DNA from: Sulfidibacterium sp964456625
Lineage (GTDB): Bacteria > Bacteroidota > Bacteroidia > Bacteroidales > F082
DNA length: 40,394 bases
Direction of reading: 5' to 3'
NCBI GenBank assembly: GCA_964456625.1
Contig: CAYWBO010000019.1
Coordinates: forward strand, 1-40,394
The stretch's first letter is position 1, and each line of letters opens with the position of its first letter. Both the position numbers and the translations under genes were made by a program. The notes below the pieces were generated by a model. It had not been told where the DNA came from, did not search any database, and saw nothing but the letters and a program-made list of their open reading frames with translations. Positions 25,363 to 32,099 of the stretch are shown here, piece by piece.

Positions 25363-26148
25363 ATGAAAGATTTGTTGTTAGCAATCGATATCGGAAATAC
25401 GAACATCGTTTTTGGCGTGAATGAGAAAGGTGACTGGAGAAATCACTGGCGCATTCAAACCGATCATTTAAAAACAGCCGACGAATATGAAGTTATTTTC
25501 CGCTCGTTGCTGGATGGTGGAAAAATTGGCAACACAGAGATTACTCAGATAGTATTGAGCAGTGTGGTCCCGTCGCTGGTACGCCCGTTTTCTGAAATGC
25601 TAAAAGGCTTATTCCCTACAGCAGGACAAGTCATTGTCAATCCGGATGTCTACGATTACCTTCCGGTGCAGGTAACGAATCCCTATGAAATCGGTGCCGA
25701 CCTTGTGGCCAATGCTGTGGCCGCTTTCCAGAAATACGGCAACCTAACCATGGTGATTGATTTTGGCACGGCACTAACTTTTACCACCATAGGTAAAAAT
25801 GCCGAGATCAAAGGTGTCGCCATTGCTCCCGGGCTGAAGACGGCCGTGAGTGCCCTTGCCGGGAAGACAGCACAATTGCCCGAAATCCACCTGACACCAC
25901 CCCCTTCGGTCCTGGGTGAGAATACCATACATGCCATCCAGTCGGGCATTGTCTTTGGTTTTACCGGTCTGATCGACTCCATCATCGAGAGGACCCAGGA
26001 AGAGTTGCAGGAAAAGTTGTCAGTTGTTGCCACGGGAGGGTTAAGTTCTGTCATTGCTCCGCTTACCAAAAACATCAAAACCATAGAGCCTTTGTTAACA
26101 CTGGATGGGTTGTACCATATCAATGCTTCTGTAAACAAAAATCAGTGA
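25363..26148 (+). CDS. coaX: Type III pantothenate kinase
   Basis: A 261-residue ASKHA-fold kinase for the first step of coenzyme A synthesis. The start LLLAIDIGNTNIVFGV is the phosphate-binding motif, with NPYEIGADLVANAVAAF, DFGTALTFTTI and IAPGLKTAVSALAGKTAQLP following in family order. Type III enzymes are not inhibited by CoA. It is single, with a terminator on each side. A near-match -7 box (TAACTTAG, one mismatch) is at 25334-25341. Confidence 0.96.
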   Translation: MKDLLLAIDIGNTNIVFGVNEKGDWRNHWRIQTDHLKTADEYEVIFRSLLDGGKIGNTEITQIVLSSVVPSLVRPFSEMLKGLFPTAGQVIVNPDVYDYLPVQVTNPYEIGADLVANAVAAFQKYGNLTMVIDFGTALTFTTIGKNAEIKGVAIAPGLKTAVSALAGKTAQLPEIHLTPPPSVLGENTIHAIQSGIVFGFTGLIDSIIERTQEELQEKLSVVATGGLSSVIAPLTKNIKTIEPLLTLDGLYHINASVNKNQ

Positions 26149-26164
26149 TTTTATCCAGATGAAA

Positions 26165-26196
26165 AAAAACCCACAACAGGGACGTAGTGGGTTTTT
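26165..26196. terminator. Terminator after coaX
   Basis: AAAAACCCAC (26165-26174) and GTGGGTTTTT (26187-26196) form a 10-bp stem with T-runs on both strands. It serves coaX and the opposing small gene at 26225. Confidence 0.85.
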
Positions 26197-26224
26197 CTGG
26201 GCGGGAATTGGGCATTCTGCCCTA

Positions 26225-26416
26225 TTAAAGGAAAAAGGATCGCTTGTGGATGACTGAAAAAAGGCGGTAATGATTGGAATCCATTTCATCAAAAAAATAA
26301 ACCTTATCACCTTTTTCATAGATTTTAGCTGAAACTTCCGAAACATCCAATTTTTTTAAACCTGCAACTGCGATTTCTTCAACTGAGACTGTTTGGTCCA
26401 ACTTCATCTCTTTCAT
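26225..26416 (-). CDS. Hypothetical 63-residue protein
   Basis: A small, mixed-charge protein I do not recognise. It begins MKEMKLDQTVSVEEIAVAG and contains an alternating stretch SAKIYEKGDKVYFFDEM suggesting beta strands. No signal peptide, transmembrane helix or metal motif is seen. Its ATG lies one base after the stop of the upstream zinc-ribbon gene, which argues for translational coupling and that both are real. An ATG three codons later could also be used. The pair is divergent from the microcompartment operon. Confidence 0.6.
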   Translation of the reverse strand: MKEMKLDQTVSVEEIAVAGLKKLDVSEVSAKIYEKGDKVYFFDEMDSNHYRLFSVIHKRSFFL

Positions 26417-26417
26417 C

Positions 26418-26570
26418 TTATTTGAGCTTTAATCTGTAACCATCTTTCATACAAATCGGGCAAAAAGAATCTTTCACGATAGAAACGTAACCACATCGCT
26501 CACACTTATAGTATCTGTGGGTCCTAACCTTCAGGCCTTTTTTGCCTCTTATTAAATCTGTTGGTTTCAT
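26418..26570 (-). CDS. Small zinc-ribbon protein (50 residues)
   Basis: A 50-codon open frame from an ATG at 26570 that encodes a basic protein with two CxxC pairs: Cys23/Cys26 in KCERCGY and Cys37/Cys40 in FCPICM. This is a rubredoxin-like or zinc-ribbon knuckle arrangement with an 10-residue gap between pairs. The Lys/Arg-rich N-terminus and C-terminus would suit nucleic acid or partner binding, but no function can be named. It is the first gene of a two-gene unit with the 63-residue protein. A perfect inverted repeat (26591-26603) lies just upstream. Confidence 0.65.
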   Translation of the reverse strand: MKPTDLIRGKKGLKVRTHRYYKCERCGYVSIVKDSFCPICMKDGYRLKLK

Positions 26571-26590
26571 AGTTGATGAGTATTACAACT

Positions 26591-26603
26591 GTTATGCCAT
26601 AAC
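26591..26603. promoter_or_regulatory. Perfect inverted repeat upstream of the zinc-ribbon gene
   Basis: GTTATG-C-CATAAC, flanked by further CAACT/AGTTG half-repeats. It is about 20 bases upstream of the zinc-ribbon ATG and could be an operator. Confidence 0.4.
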
Positions 26604-26735
26604 CACAACTATCGACATGACTAATTACCAACATACTGACACAGTGAATTTTAAATCGTAAATAAAAAAGTCTCCGATCAAAAAAGTAATTTTAAGGGCA
26701 TTGGTACCTGCCTTTTCTATTTACATAAATGGATA

Positions 26736-26753
26736 ATTTCCGAAATCGGAAAT
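26736..26753. repeat. 18-base palindrome ATTTCCGA-AA-TCGGAAAT
   Basis: Perfect 8-base arms with a 2-base centre, suitable for a dimeric regulator. A T-run follows on the plus strand and GGATAA/TTATCC arms lie outside, so a terminator-like hairpin is the alternative. Confidence 0.5.
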
Positions 26754-26813
26754 ATTTTTTATCCTTATATATGTAAGCCATGACCATCAAGAATAAATAG
26801 GGACGCCTCGAAT

Positions 26814-26852
26814 ATTCCGGCATTTTCCTGCAGGCCTTTGGGATGCCGGGAT
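26814..26852. repeat. GC-rich hairpin upstream of the microcompartment operon
   Basis: ATTCCGGCAT (26814-26823) pairs with ATGCCGGGAT (26843-26852), 10 bp with one G-T pair, around a 19-base loop containing CCTGCAGG. It stands out in AT-rich surroundings and may be part of a structured RNA. Confidence 0.45.
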
Positions 26853-26898
26853 CAAAGATTTTTATTCAAAATAGAAAAAAGGAATTTTTTTCCAAAAC

Positions 26899-26914
26899 AC
26901 CTGTAAAAACAGGT
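26899..26914. repeat. Short inverted repeat ACCTGT-AAAA-ACAGGT
   Basis: Perfect 6-base arms and a 4-base loop, about 150 bases before the operon's -7 box. Operator or small hairpin; weak evidence alone. Confidence 0.3.
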
Positions 26915-27059
26915 TGTTTAAAGGATGAAACAAAATGAAATCCGGTTTGCCCGATAAAAAGCCCTTAATCTTTTCTCTCATTTTGCCCCTTTTTGTATCC
27001 AATAAATGCGCTATATTTACACATCAGGAAGCTATCGGTCTGAAAATCTGGATTTTTTT

Positions 27060-27067
27060 TAATTTTG
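27060..27067 (+). promoter_or_regulatory. Bacteroidetes -7 box for the microcompartment operon
   Basis: TAATTTTG matches TAnnTTTG exactly, 59 bases before the first BMC-H ATG. No good -33 TTTG was found, which would fit a promoter needing an activator. Confidence 0.6.
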
Positions 27068-27126
27068 CATAGTACGTCCTGTCTAAACGATTGAAATAAT
27101 TAAGGTTAATCTTTAAAAATCATAAA

Positions 27127-27426
27127 ATGGAACAAAATGAAATGTCGGCCTTGGGCATGATCGAGACCCGGGGTTTTGCAGCCATGGTGGAAGCTTCTGA
27201 TGCTATGGTTAAAGCAGCTAAAGTAGAACTGGTAAGCTACGAAAAAACAGGGGGTGGTTATGTTACAGCCATTGTTCGTGGCGACGTAGCTTCAGTACGT
27301 GCCGCAGTAGATGCAGGACTGCGTGCTGCAGAAAAAGTGGGTGAAATCGTATCTTCACACATCATTCCCCGTCCTCATGCCAATGTTGACTCTGCACTTC
27401 CTTTAGGCAGAAATACCATAAAATAG
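27127..27426 (+). CDS. BMC-H hexameric shell protein 1
   Basis: A 99-residue protein with one Pfam BMC domain (about residues 7-90), of the PduA/EutM/CcmK group. It forms hexamers that tile the facets of a microcompartment shell. ALGMIETRGFAAMVEASDAMVKAA is the classic start, and the pore loop is EKTGGGYV, three glycines giving a wide pore. RGDVASVRAAVDAG is the second helix. It opens the 11-gene operon and is 8 bases from the BMC-T gene. The second BMC-H is nearly the same protein. Confidence 0.97.
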   Translation: MEQNEMSALGMIETRGFAAMVEASDAMVKAAKVELVSYEKTGGGYVTAIVRGDVASVRAAVDAGLRAAEKVGEIVSSHIIPRPHANVDSALPLGRNTIK

Positions 27427-27434
27427 CTTGAAAT

Positions 27435-28073
27435 ATGAACGAATCAGAATCACGAATTGATTTAAGAACCTATATATTCTTAGATTCTCTGCAACCGCAG
27501 ATGGCGTCGTTTATCGCGACTGTTTCCCGGGGTTTTCTCCCGGTAAGCGGACAGGCCAGCTGTGTTATTGAAATTGCTCCCGGTATCGAAATCAACGCGT
27601 TAACGGACATCTCCATCAAATCGACCAATGTCCTGCCGGGGATGCAAATTGTTGAACGCGCCTATGGGATGCTTGAGATCCACTCCGACAGCCAAGGCGA
27701 TACACGCCAGGCAGGAGAAGCCGTTTTGAGCCATATCGGCCGTGCCGAAGCCGATCGTATGAAACCGCGCATCCTGACCAGCCAGCTGATCAAAAATGTA
27801 GATGATCATCATGCACAGATGATAAACAGAACCCGTCACGGGAATATGTTACTGAAAGGAGAAACCCTTTACGTACTGGAGATCGAACCGGCTGGCTATG
27901 CTTATTACGCAGCCAACGAAGCGGAAAAAGCAGCTCATATCAAACTCATCGAAGTGATGGGCTTTGGAAAATTTGGCCGTGTTTATATTGGTGGTCCGGA
28001 AGCAGAAGTGCTCGAATGCAAGACCATCGTCGAAAAGCGCCTGTCCGAAATAAAAGGCCGTGAAAATTATTAA
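27435..28073 (+). CDS. BMC-T shell protein, stacked gated-pore type (CsoS1D-like)
   Basis: A 212-residue protein with two permuted BMC domains that form trimers. The start DLRTYIFLDSLQPQMASFIATV, the GFLPVSGQASCVIEIAPG segment and EPAGYAYYAANEAEKAA closely recall the Haliangium ochraceum stacked BMC-T proteins (BMC-T dp), from memory. These stack as two trimers whose large central pores can open or close and are thought to pass bulky molecules such as cofactors or sugar phosphates. It lies between the two BMC-H genes. Confidence 0.92.
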   Translation: MNESESRIDLRTYIFLDSLQPQMASFIATVSRGFLPVSGQASCVIEIAPGIEINALTDISIKSTNVLPGMQIVERAYGMLEIHSDSQGDTRQAGEAVLSHIGRAEADRMKPRILTSQLIKNVDDHHAQMINRTRHGNMLLKGETLYVLEIEPAGYAYYAANEAEKAAHIKLIEVMGFGKFGRVYIGGPEAEVLECKTIVEKRLSEIKGRENY

Positions 28074-28097
28074 TCATAAAAAATAGGAGATCACATT

Positions 28098-28397
28098 ATG
28101 TCTGAATTTAATATAGATGCCCTGGGAATGATTGAAACCCGTGGTTTTGCTGCCATGGTAGAAGCTTCCGATGCCATGGTAAAAGCTGCCAAGGTAGAAC
28201 TGGTAGGATATGAAAAAACCGGTGGCGGATATGTAACTGCCATTGTTCGTGGCGATGTAGCCTCAGTCAGAGCCGCAGTTGATGCCGGACTTCGTGCCGC
28301 AGAAAAAGTGGGCGAAATTGTTTCCAGTCACATCATTCCGCGTCCTCATGTCAATGTCGACACTGCTTTACCCTTAGGTCGCAAAAACCAAAAGTAA
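28098..28397 (+). CDS. BMC-H hexameric shell protein 2
   Basis: A 99-residue BMC-H protein that differs from the first BMC-H at only three positions between residues 8 and 95, plus the N- and C-terminal tips. The pore loop EKTGGGYV is the same. A clear purine-rich ribosome site (AGGAGA) precedes the ATG, unusual for this lineage, so it may be made in larger amount. Many codons differ from the first copy, so the duplication is not recent. It begins a very tight stretch with the BMC-P genes. Confidence 0.97.
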   Translation: MSEFNIDALGMIETRGFAAMVEASDAMVKAAKVELVGYEKTGGGYVTAIVRGDVASVRAAVDAGLRAAEKVGEIVSSHIIPRPHVNVDTALPLGRKNQK

Positions 28398-28402
28398 AAA
28401 CC

Positions 28403-28699
28403 ATGATTTTAGCCAGAGTAAAAGGAACCGTTGTTTCAAGTCAGAAAACGCCGGAAATGGGCGGGATTAAACTTTTGCTACTCGAAAAAGTCAATCCTGA
28501 AACCCTGGAGGGCAAAAATGATTTTGTCGTTGCCATGGACAGCGTAGGCGCAGGCACTGACGAAATTGTACTCTACGTCTCCGGCAGTGGTGCCCGCATG
28601 GCTGAAAACACCAAAGGTTTGCCTACTGATGCGACAGTAACGGCTATTGTCGACGTGATCGAAAAAAAAGGAGTTATTACCTACCAGAAAAATGAATAA
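28403..28699 (+). CDS. BMC-P pentameric vertex protein 1 (EutN/CcmL family)
   Basis: A 98-residue protein of the EutN/CcmL family, which forms pentamers that cap the vertices of the polyhedral shell. LARVKGTVVSSQKTPEM at the start, LLLLEKVNPE, and AMDSVGAGTDEIVLYVSGSGAR are the hallmarks. It is one of four paralogs in the operon and starts 5 bases after BMC-H 2. Confidence 0.95.
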   Translation: MILARVKGTVVSSQKTPEMGGIKLLLLEKVNPETLEGKNDFVVAMDSVGAGTDEIVLYVSGSGARMAENTKGLPTDATVTAIVDVIEKKGVITYQKNE

Positions 28700-28702
28700 C
28701 TT

Positions 28703-28990
28703 ATGACCTTAGGTATCGTTGAAGGCACGGTAACAAGCGATCAGAACAGCTTTGATATCCCAGGAGGAAGATATTTACTGGTCAACAAATGCGATCAGAG
28801 CGGAGAACTTAAAAACGATTTTCTCGTAGCGCTTGATCTGGTCAGTGCCGGAAAAGATGAAATGGTGATGATTGCCGAAAGCACTTCCGCCCGCGAAACT
28901 CCGACAACGCAAAATAAAGCGGTTGACGCCATCATTGTCGGAATTATTGATAAAATTGATGAAGACGATATAGTGGTCTATAAGAAATAA
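28703..28990 (+). CDS. BMC-P pentameric vertex protein 2 (EutN/CcmL family)
   Basis: A 95-residue EutN/CcmL paralog: LGIVEGTVTSDQNSFDIPG at the start, DFLVALDLVSAGKDEMVMIAESTSARE in the middle. It is more acidic near the end (DKIDEDDIVVYKK) than its neighbours. Its TAA overlaps the ATG of the next gene by one base, so translation is probably coupled. Confidence 0.94.
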   Translation: MTLGIVEGTVTSDQNSFDIPGGRYLLVNKCDQSGELKNDFLVALDLVSAGKDEMVMIAESTSARETPTTQNKAVDAIIVGIIDKIDEDDIVVYKK

Positions 28991-29550
28991 TGGAAAAGGA
29001 AAACATCATTGTACTGGGAGCTTTGGAGTTCAACAGCATCGTAATCGGAATTGAGGCATTGGACCAGATGGTTAAAGTGGCCCAGATCCAGATTATCGAC
29101 GCACGGACCATCAGCTCGGGAAAATACCTGATCATCTTCAGCGGAGATGTGGCTTCAGTGGAATACGCATACAAGGCCGGTTTCGAGACCGGAAAGAATT
29201 TTATTGTGGACAAGCTTTTCCTTCCCCAGGTTCATCCGGATGTGATCCCTGCCATAGGAAACACCATCAACACAGGAGAATGGAATACCATCGGCATGAT
29301 CGAAACCCTGTCGATCGTTTCGGGCATTGAAGCGGCCGACAGTGCCGCCAAAGAAGGAGGTGTAAAAATTATAGAAATCCGTCTGGCAGATGGTTACGGC
29401 GGTAAATCTTATGTGAAAATGATTGGCAGTCTGGATGCAGTTCAGGCAGCAGTAAAAGCCGGAACTGCCAAAGCCAGACAGAAAAACCTGTTGGGTATGG
29501 ACACCATTATCCCGCAACCGGACAAGGAAATCAGACCTTTCTTCATGTAA
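28990..29550 (+). CDS. BMC-T shell protein, single-layer type
   Basis: A 186-residue protein with two tandem BMC domains (about 7-90 and 98-180), forming a pseudohexameric trimer. The second domain (NTIGMIETLSIVSGIEAADSAAKEGGVKIIEIRLADGYGGKSYV) is closest to BMC-H; the first (VLGALEFNSIVIGIEALDQMVKVAQ) is more divergent. It has no cysteines for an iron-sulfur cluster of the PduT kind. It directly precedes the aldehyde dehydrogenase gene. Confidence 0.93.
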   Translation: MEKENIIVLGALEFNSIVIGIEALDQMVKVAQIQIIDARTISSGKYLIIFSGDVASVEYAYKAGFETGKNFIVDKLFLPQVHPDVIPAIGNTINTGEWNTIGMIETLSIVSGIEAADSAAKEGGVKIIEIRLADGYGGKSYVKMIGSLDAVQAAVKAGTAKARQKNLLGMDTIIPQPDKEIRPFFM

Positions 29551-29563
29551 AATAGAATGACCC

Positions 29564-30979
29564 ATGGATAACTTAGAAGAAAACATACGGGAATTAGTTC
29601 GTGAGGCTTTACGAGACCTCAATTTAACGAGCAGCGTTGATCCTCAGTCTGACAAAATGGGAATTTTTCCCACCATCGATCAGGCTGTTGATGCTGCCGA
29701 AGTCGCTTTTCACGAACTGGGAAACTTATCTCTGGATGTTCGTCGAGATGTCATTGCCAACATCCGCAAAGCAACCAAAGAAAATGTGGTCATGCTTTCT
29801 AAAATGGCCCATGAAGAAACCGGAATGGGACGTTGGGAAGACAAAGTCATAAAAAATGGACTGGCGATCAACAAGACGCCCGGTGTAGAAGACGTAACGC
29901 CGGAAGCTTTTTCCGACGAACACGGACTCACACTGGTGGAACGGGCACCTCACGGTGTGGTCGGTTCCATCTCACCCAGCACCAATCCGACGGCTACGAT
30001 TATCAGCAATTGCATCGGTATGATCGCTGCCGGAAATTCGGTGGTCTTCAACACGCATCCATCCGCAAAAAAGGTCTCTGCTTTACTGATTAGCATCCTG
30101 GATAAAGCCATCGTAGAAGCCGGCGGCCCGAAAAACCTGATCACCACCATCGAGAATCCTACCATCGAATCCGCCCAGGAAATGATGAACCATCCCAAGA
30201 TCGCACTGCTGGTGGTAACCGGTGGCCCGGCAGTAGTGAAAGTGGCCATGAGCACGCCTAAGAAAACCATCGCCGCAGGACCCGGGAACCCCCCCTGCGT
30301 CGTGGACGAAACAGCCGATATTGTTAAGGCAGGAAAAGACATCGTGGCAGGTGCCAGCTTCGACAACAACATCATCTGTATCTGCGAAAAAGAGACTATT
30401 GTTGTCGACTCGGTAGCGGATGCACTGAAAGCTGAAATGCAGAAAAACGGCGCCTATCTGCTGTCGCCGGAGCAGGTGCGGCAGGTGACAGAACTTGTCA
30501 TCACCGACCCCGGACGACCCGGGCATGAAGGATCTCCCAACAAGAAATTTGTAGGTAAAAATGCTTCTTTTATTGCTACAGCCATGGGATTAAACGTTCC
30601 CGAATCCACCAGGCTTTTGCTTTGCGAAGTGGATGTAAACCACCCGCTGGTCTGGACTGAACAGCTGATGCCGGTGATGCCGCTGGTCAGGGTTCCGAAT
30701 GTAGATGATGCTATCGATCTGGCCGTGCGTTGCGAACACGGCTTCCGCCACACCGCCACGATGCATTCTCTGAATATTGCCAAACTCAGCAAAATGGCCA
30801 AAGCCATGAATTGTTCGCTGTTTGTCAAAAACGGCCCGAGTTATGCAGGTCTGGGAAAAGGCGGTGCGGGATTTACGTCATTTACCATCGCAAGTCCCAC
30901 AGGTGAAGGTCTGACAAGGGCCAAAACTTTTACTCGCGAAAGACGCTGTACATTGGTTGATTATTTCAGAATTATTTAA
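29564..30979 (+). CDS. CoA-acylating aldehyde dehydrogenase of the microcompartment (PduP/EutE type)
   Basis: A 471-residue enzyme that would oxidize an aldehyde with NAD and CoA to acyl-CoA. The catalytic cysteine is Cys272 in FDNNIICICEKE, in the same context as in PduP. GVVGSISPSTNPT, the cofactor loop VVTGGPAVVKVA and GPGNPP also match. Residues 1-20 (MDNLEENIRELVREALRDLN) form an amphipathic helix followed by a linker, the usual encapsulation peptide for targeting inside the shell. With DeoC in the operon its likely substrate is acetaldehyde. Other short aldehydes cannot be excluded. Confidence 0.95.
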   Translation: MDNLEENIRELVREALRDLNLTSSVDPQSDKMGIFPTIDQAVDAAEVAFHELGNLSLDVRRDVIANIRKATKENVVMLSKMAHEETGMGRWEDKVIKNGLAINKTPGVEDVTPEAFSDEHGLTLVERAPHGVVGSISPSTNPTATIISNCIGMIAAGNSVVFNTHPSAKKVSALLISILDKAIVEAGGPKNLITTIENPTIESAQEMMNHPKIALLVVTGGPAVVKVAMSTPKKTIAAGPGNPPCVVDETADIVKAGKDIVAGASFDNNIICICEKETIVVDSVADALKAEMQKNGAYLLSPEQVRQVTELVITDPGRPGHEGSPNKKFVGKNASFIATAMGLNVPESTRLLLCEVDVNHPLVWTEQLMPVMPLVRVPNVDDAIDLAVRCEHGFRHTATMHSLNIAKLSKMAKAMNCSLFVKNGPSYAGLGKGGAGFTSFTIASPTGEGLTRAKTFTRERRCTLVDYFRII

Positions 30980-30983
30980 GATC

Positions 30984-31259
30984 ATGAAATTTGGTAAAGT
31001 AATCGGCAGAGTAGTCAGCACCCAAAAGGTGGAATCCTTAGAAGGGCTAAGATTTCTTTTGGTACAACCCATGAATGAAAAGCTGGAACCATCCGGAAAT
31101 GCCATTGTGGCAGTCGACACACTGCAGGTTTCGATCGGTGAGATCATTTATTTCGAAACCAGCAAGGAAGCCAGCCGGGTGATTGAACATACCATGAATC
31201 CCTGTGATGCCGCCATCATGGGAATTGTCGACGATATAGAAATAACAGAACGCAAATGA
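30984..31259 (+). CDS. BMC-P pentameric vertex protein 3 (EutN/CcmL family)
   Basis: A 91-residue EutN/CcmL paralog starting at the ATG at 30984 (MKFGKVIGRVVSTQKVESLEG); an earlier TTG at 30957 would overlap the aldehyde dehydrogenase and is unlikely. FLLVQPMNEKLEP and AIVAVDTLQVSIGEIIYFETSKEASRV follow. The usual GAG turn of the family is altered to VSIGE. It overlaps the next BMC-P gene by ATGA. Confidence 0.92.
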   Translation: MKFGKVIGRVVSTQKVESLEGLRFLLVQPMNEKLEPSGNAIVAVDTLQVSIGEIIYFETSKEASRVIEHTMNPCDAAIMGIVDDIEITERK

Positions 31260-31528
31260 GATTAGGAAAAGTCATTGGAGCGGTGGTTTCCACCATCATG
31301 GCTCAGGGTTATGATGCGAAGAAAATCCTGATCGTTCAGCCTGTAGAGCCAGACGGAACTGAAAAAGGAACCGCTTTTCTGGCCATTGACATGGTACAGG
31401 CAGGCGTTGGAGACACGGTCCTGACTATCGAAGAAGGAAACTCTGCGCGACAGGTAATCCAAGATAAAGAGATATATACCGTAAAAACCGTGGTGACAGC
31501 CATCGTGGATGAAATATCGGTGATATGA
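31256..31528 (+). CDS. BMC-P pentameric vertex protein 4 (EutN/CcmL family)
   Basis: A 90-residue EutN/CcmL paralog: MRLGKVIGAVVSTIMAQGYDAK, ILIVQPVEPDG, AIDMVQAGVGDTVLTIEEGNSARQVI. Its ATG overlaps the stop of BMC-P 3 (ATGA), so the two are translationally coupled and perhaps co-assembled. Having four pentamer genes is more than the minimum of one. Confidence 0.94.
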   Translation: MRLGKVIGAVVSTIMAQGYDAKKILIVQPVEPDGTEKGTAFLAIDMVQAGVGDTVLTIEEGNSARQVIQDKEIYTVKTVVTAIVDEISVI

Positions 31529-31529
31529 T

Positions 31530-32093
31530 ATGGGAAAAAAGAGTTACAGAAGAAAAAAATCTTCACATTTAAAACTGCATAACAGGAGAGATTTCATAAG
31601 TACGGATAAGAATATGACCATGGAACAAGAAGGAATGAAAGATCACGTAAAGCGGGTTTCCTTAGGGGCTGATCACGGAGCATTTGAGACAAAAGAAGCG
31701 CTCAAAAGGTACCTGGAAACCTTGGGATATATTGTTTTTGATGTGGGAACAGACAACGGAACGGACAAAGTCGATTATCCGGATTTTGCATTGAAAGTTG
31801 CCAAAAAAGTTGTCACCGGAGAATGCGATCGTGGCATAATGCTTGATGCAGCAGGTATCGGTTCTGCCATGGCTTGCAACAAGGTGAAAGGCATTCGTGC
31901 CGCTTTGTGCTGGAGCCCCGCCACCATCGTGAACAGCCGGGCGCACAACAACGCCAATGTACTGACATTGGGCGCTTTGCAACATCCGGTATCCGAAATT
32001 ACCACTATGGTAAAATTGTGGCTTGAAACGCGTTTTGAAGGCGGAAGACACTGGCCGAGAATTAATAAAATTATGTCTATAGAAAGAACGTAA
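31530..32093 (+). CDS. RpiB/LacAB-family sugar-phosphate isomerase of the microcompartment
   Basis: A 187-residue (or shorter) member of the ribose-5-phosphate isomerase B / galactose-6-phosphate isomerase family. GADHGAF (Asp48, His49), SRAHNNANVLTLG (His139) and FEGGRHWPRINKI (Arg173, Arg177) are kept. The position of the RpiB catalytic cysteine (ICGTGIG) reads LDAAGIG with Asp106, closer to LacA. So ordinary ribose-5-phosphate isomerase activity is doubtful. The start is unsure: the ATG at 31530 follows the previous stop by one base but gives a 28-residue basic leader; ATGs at 31614 and 31620 give a normal-length protein. No encapsulation helix is clear. Confidence 0.85.
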   Translation: MGKKSYRRKKSSHLKLHNRRDFISTDKNMTMEQEGMKDHVKRVSLGADHGAFETKEALKRYLETLGYIVFDVGTDNGTDKVDYPDFALKVAKKVVTGECDRGIMLDAAGIGSAMACNKVKGIRAALCWSPATIVNSRAHNNANVLTLGALQHPVSEITTMVKLWLETRFEGGRHWPRINKIMSIERT

Positions 32094-32099
32094 GTAAAA

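Larger units (their letters stand above)
26571..27126. other. 556-base intergenic region between the small operon and the microcompartment operon
   Basis: The longest gene-free stretch of the window, AT-rich. It holds four inverted repeats (26591-26603, 26736-26753, 26814-26852, 26899-26914) and a -7 box for the microcompartment operon at 27060-27067. I found no convincing open frame in it. It probably carries the regulation of both flanking operons and possibly a structured RNA. Confidence 0.7.

Noticed and set aside
26571..27126. A CRISPR array or riboswitch in the intergenic region
   Set aside because: There are no regularly spaced direct repeats and no recognizable riboswitch core; only separate inverted repeats.
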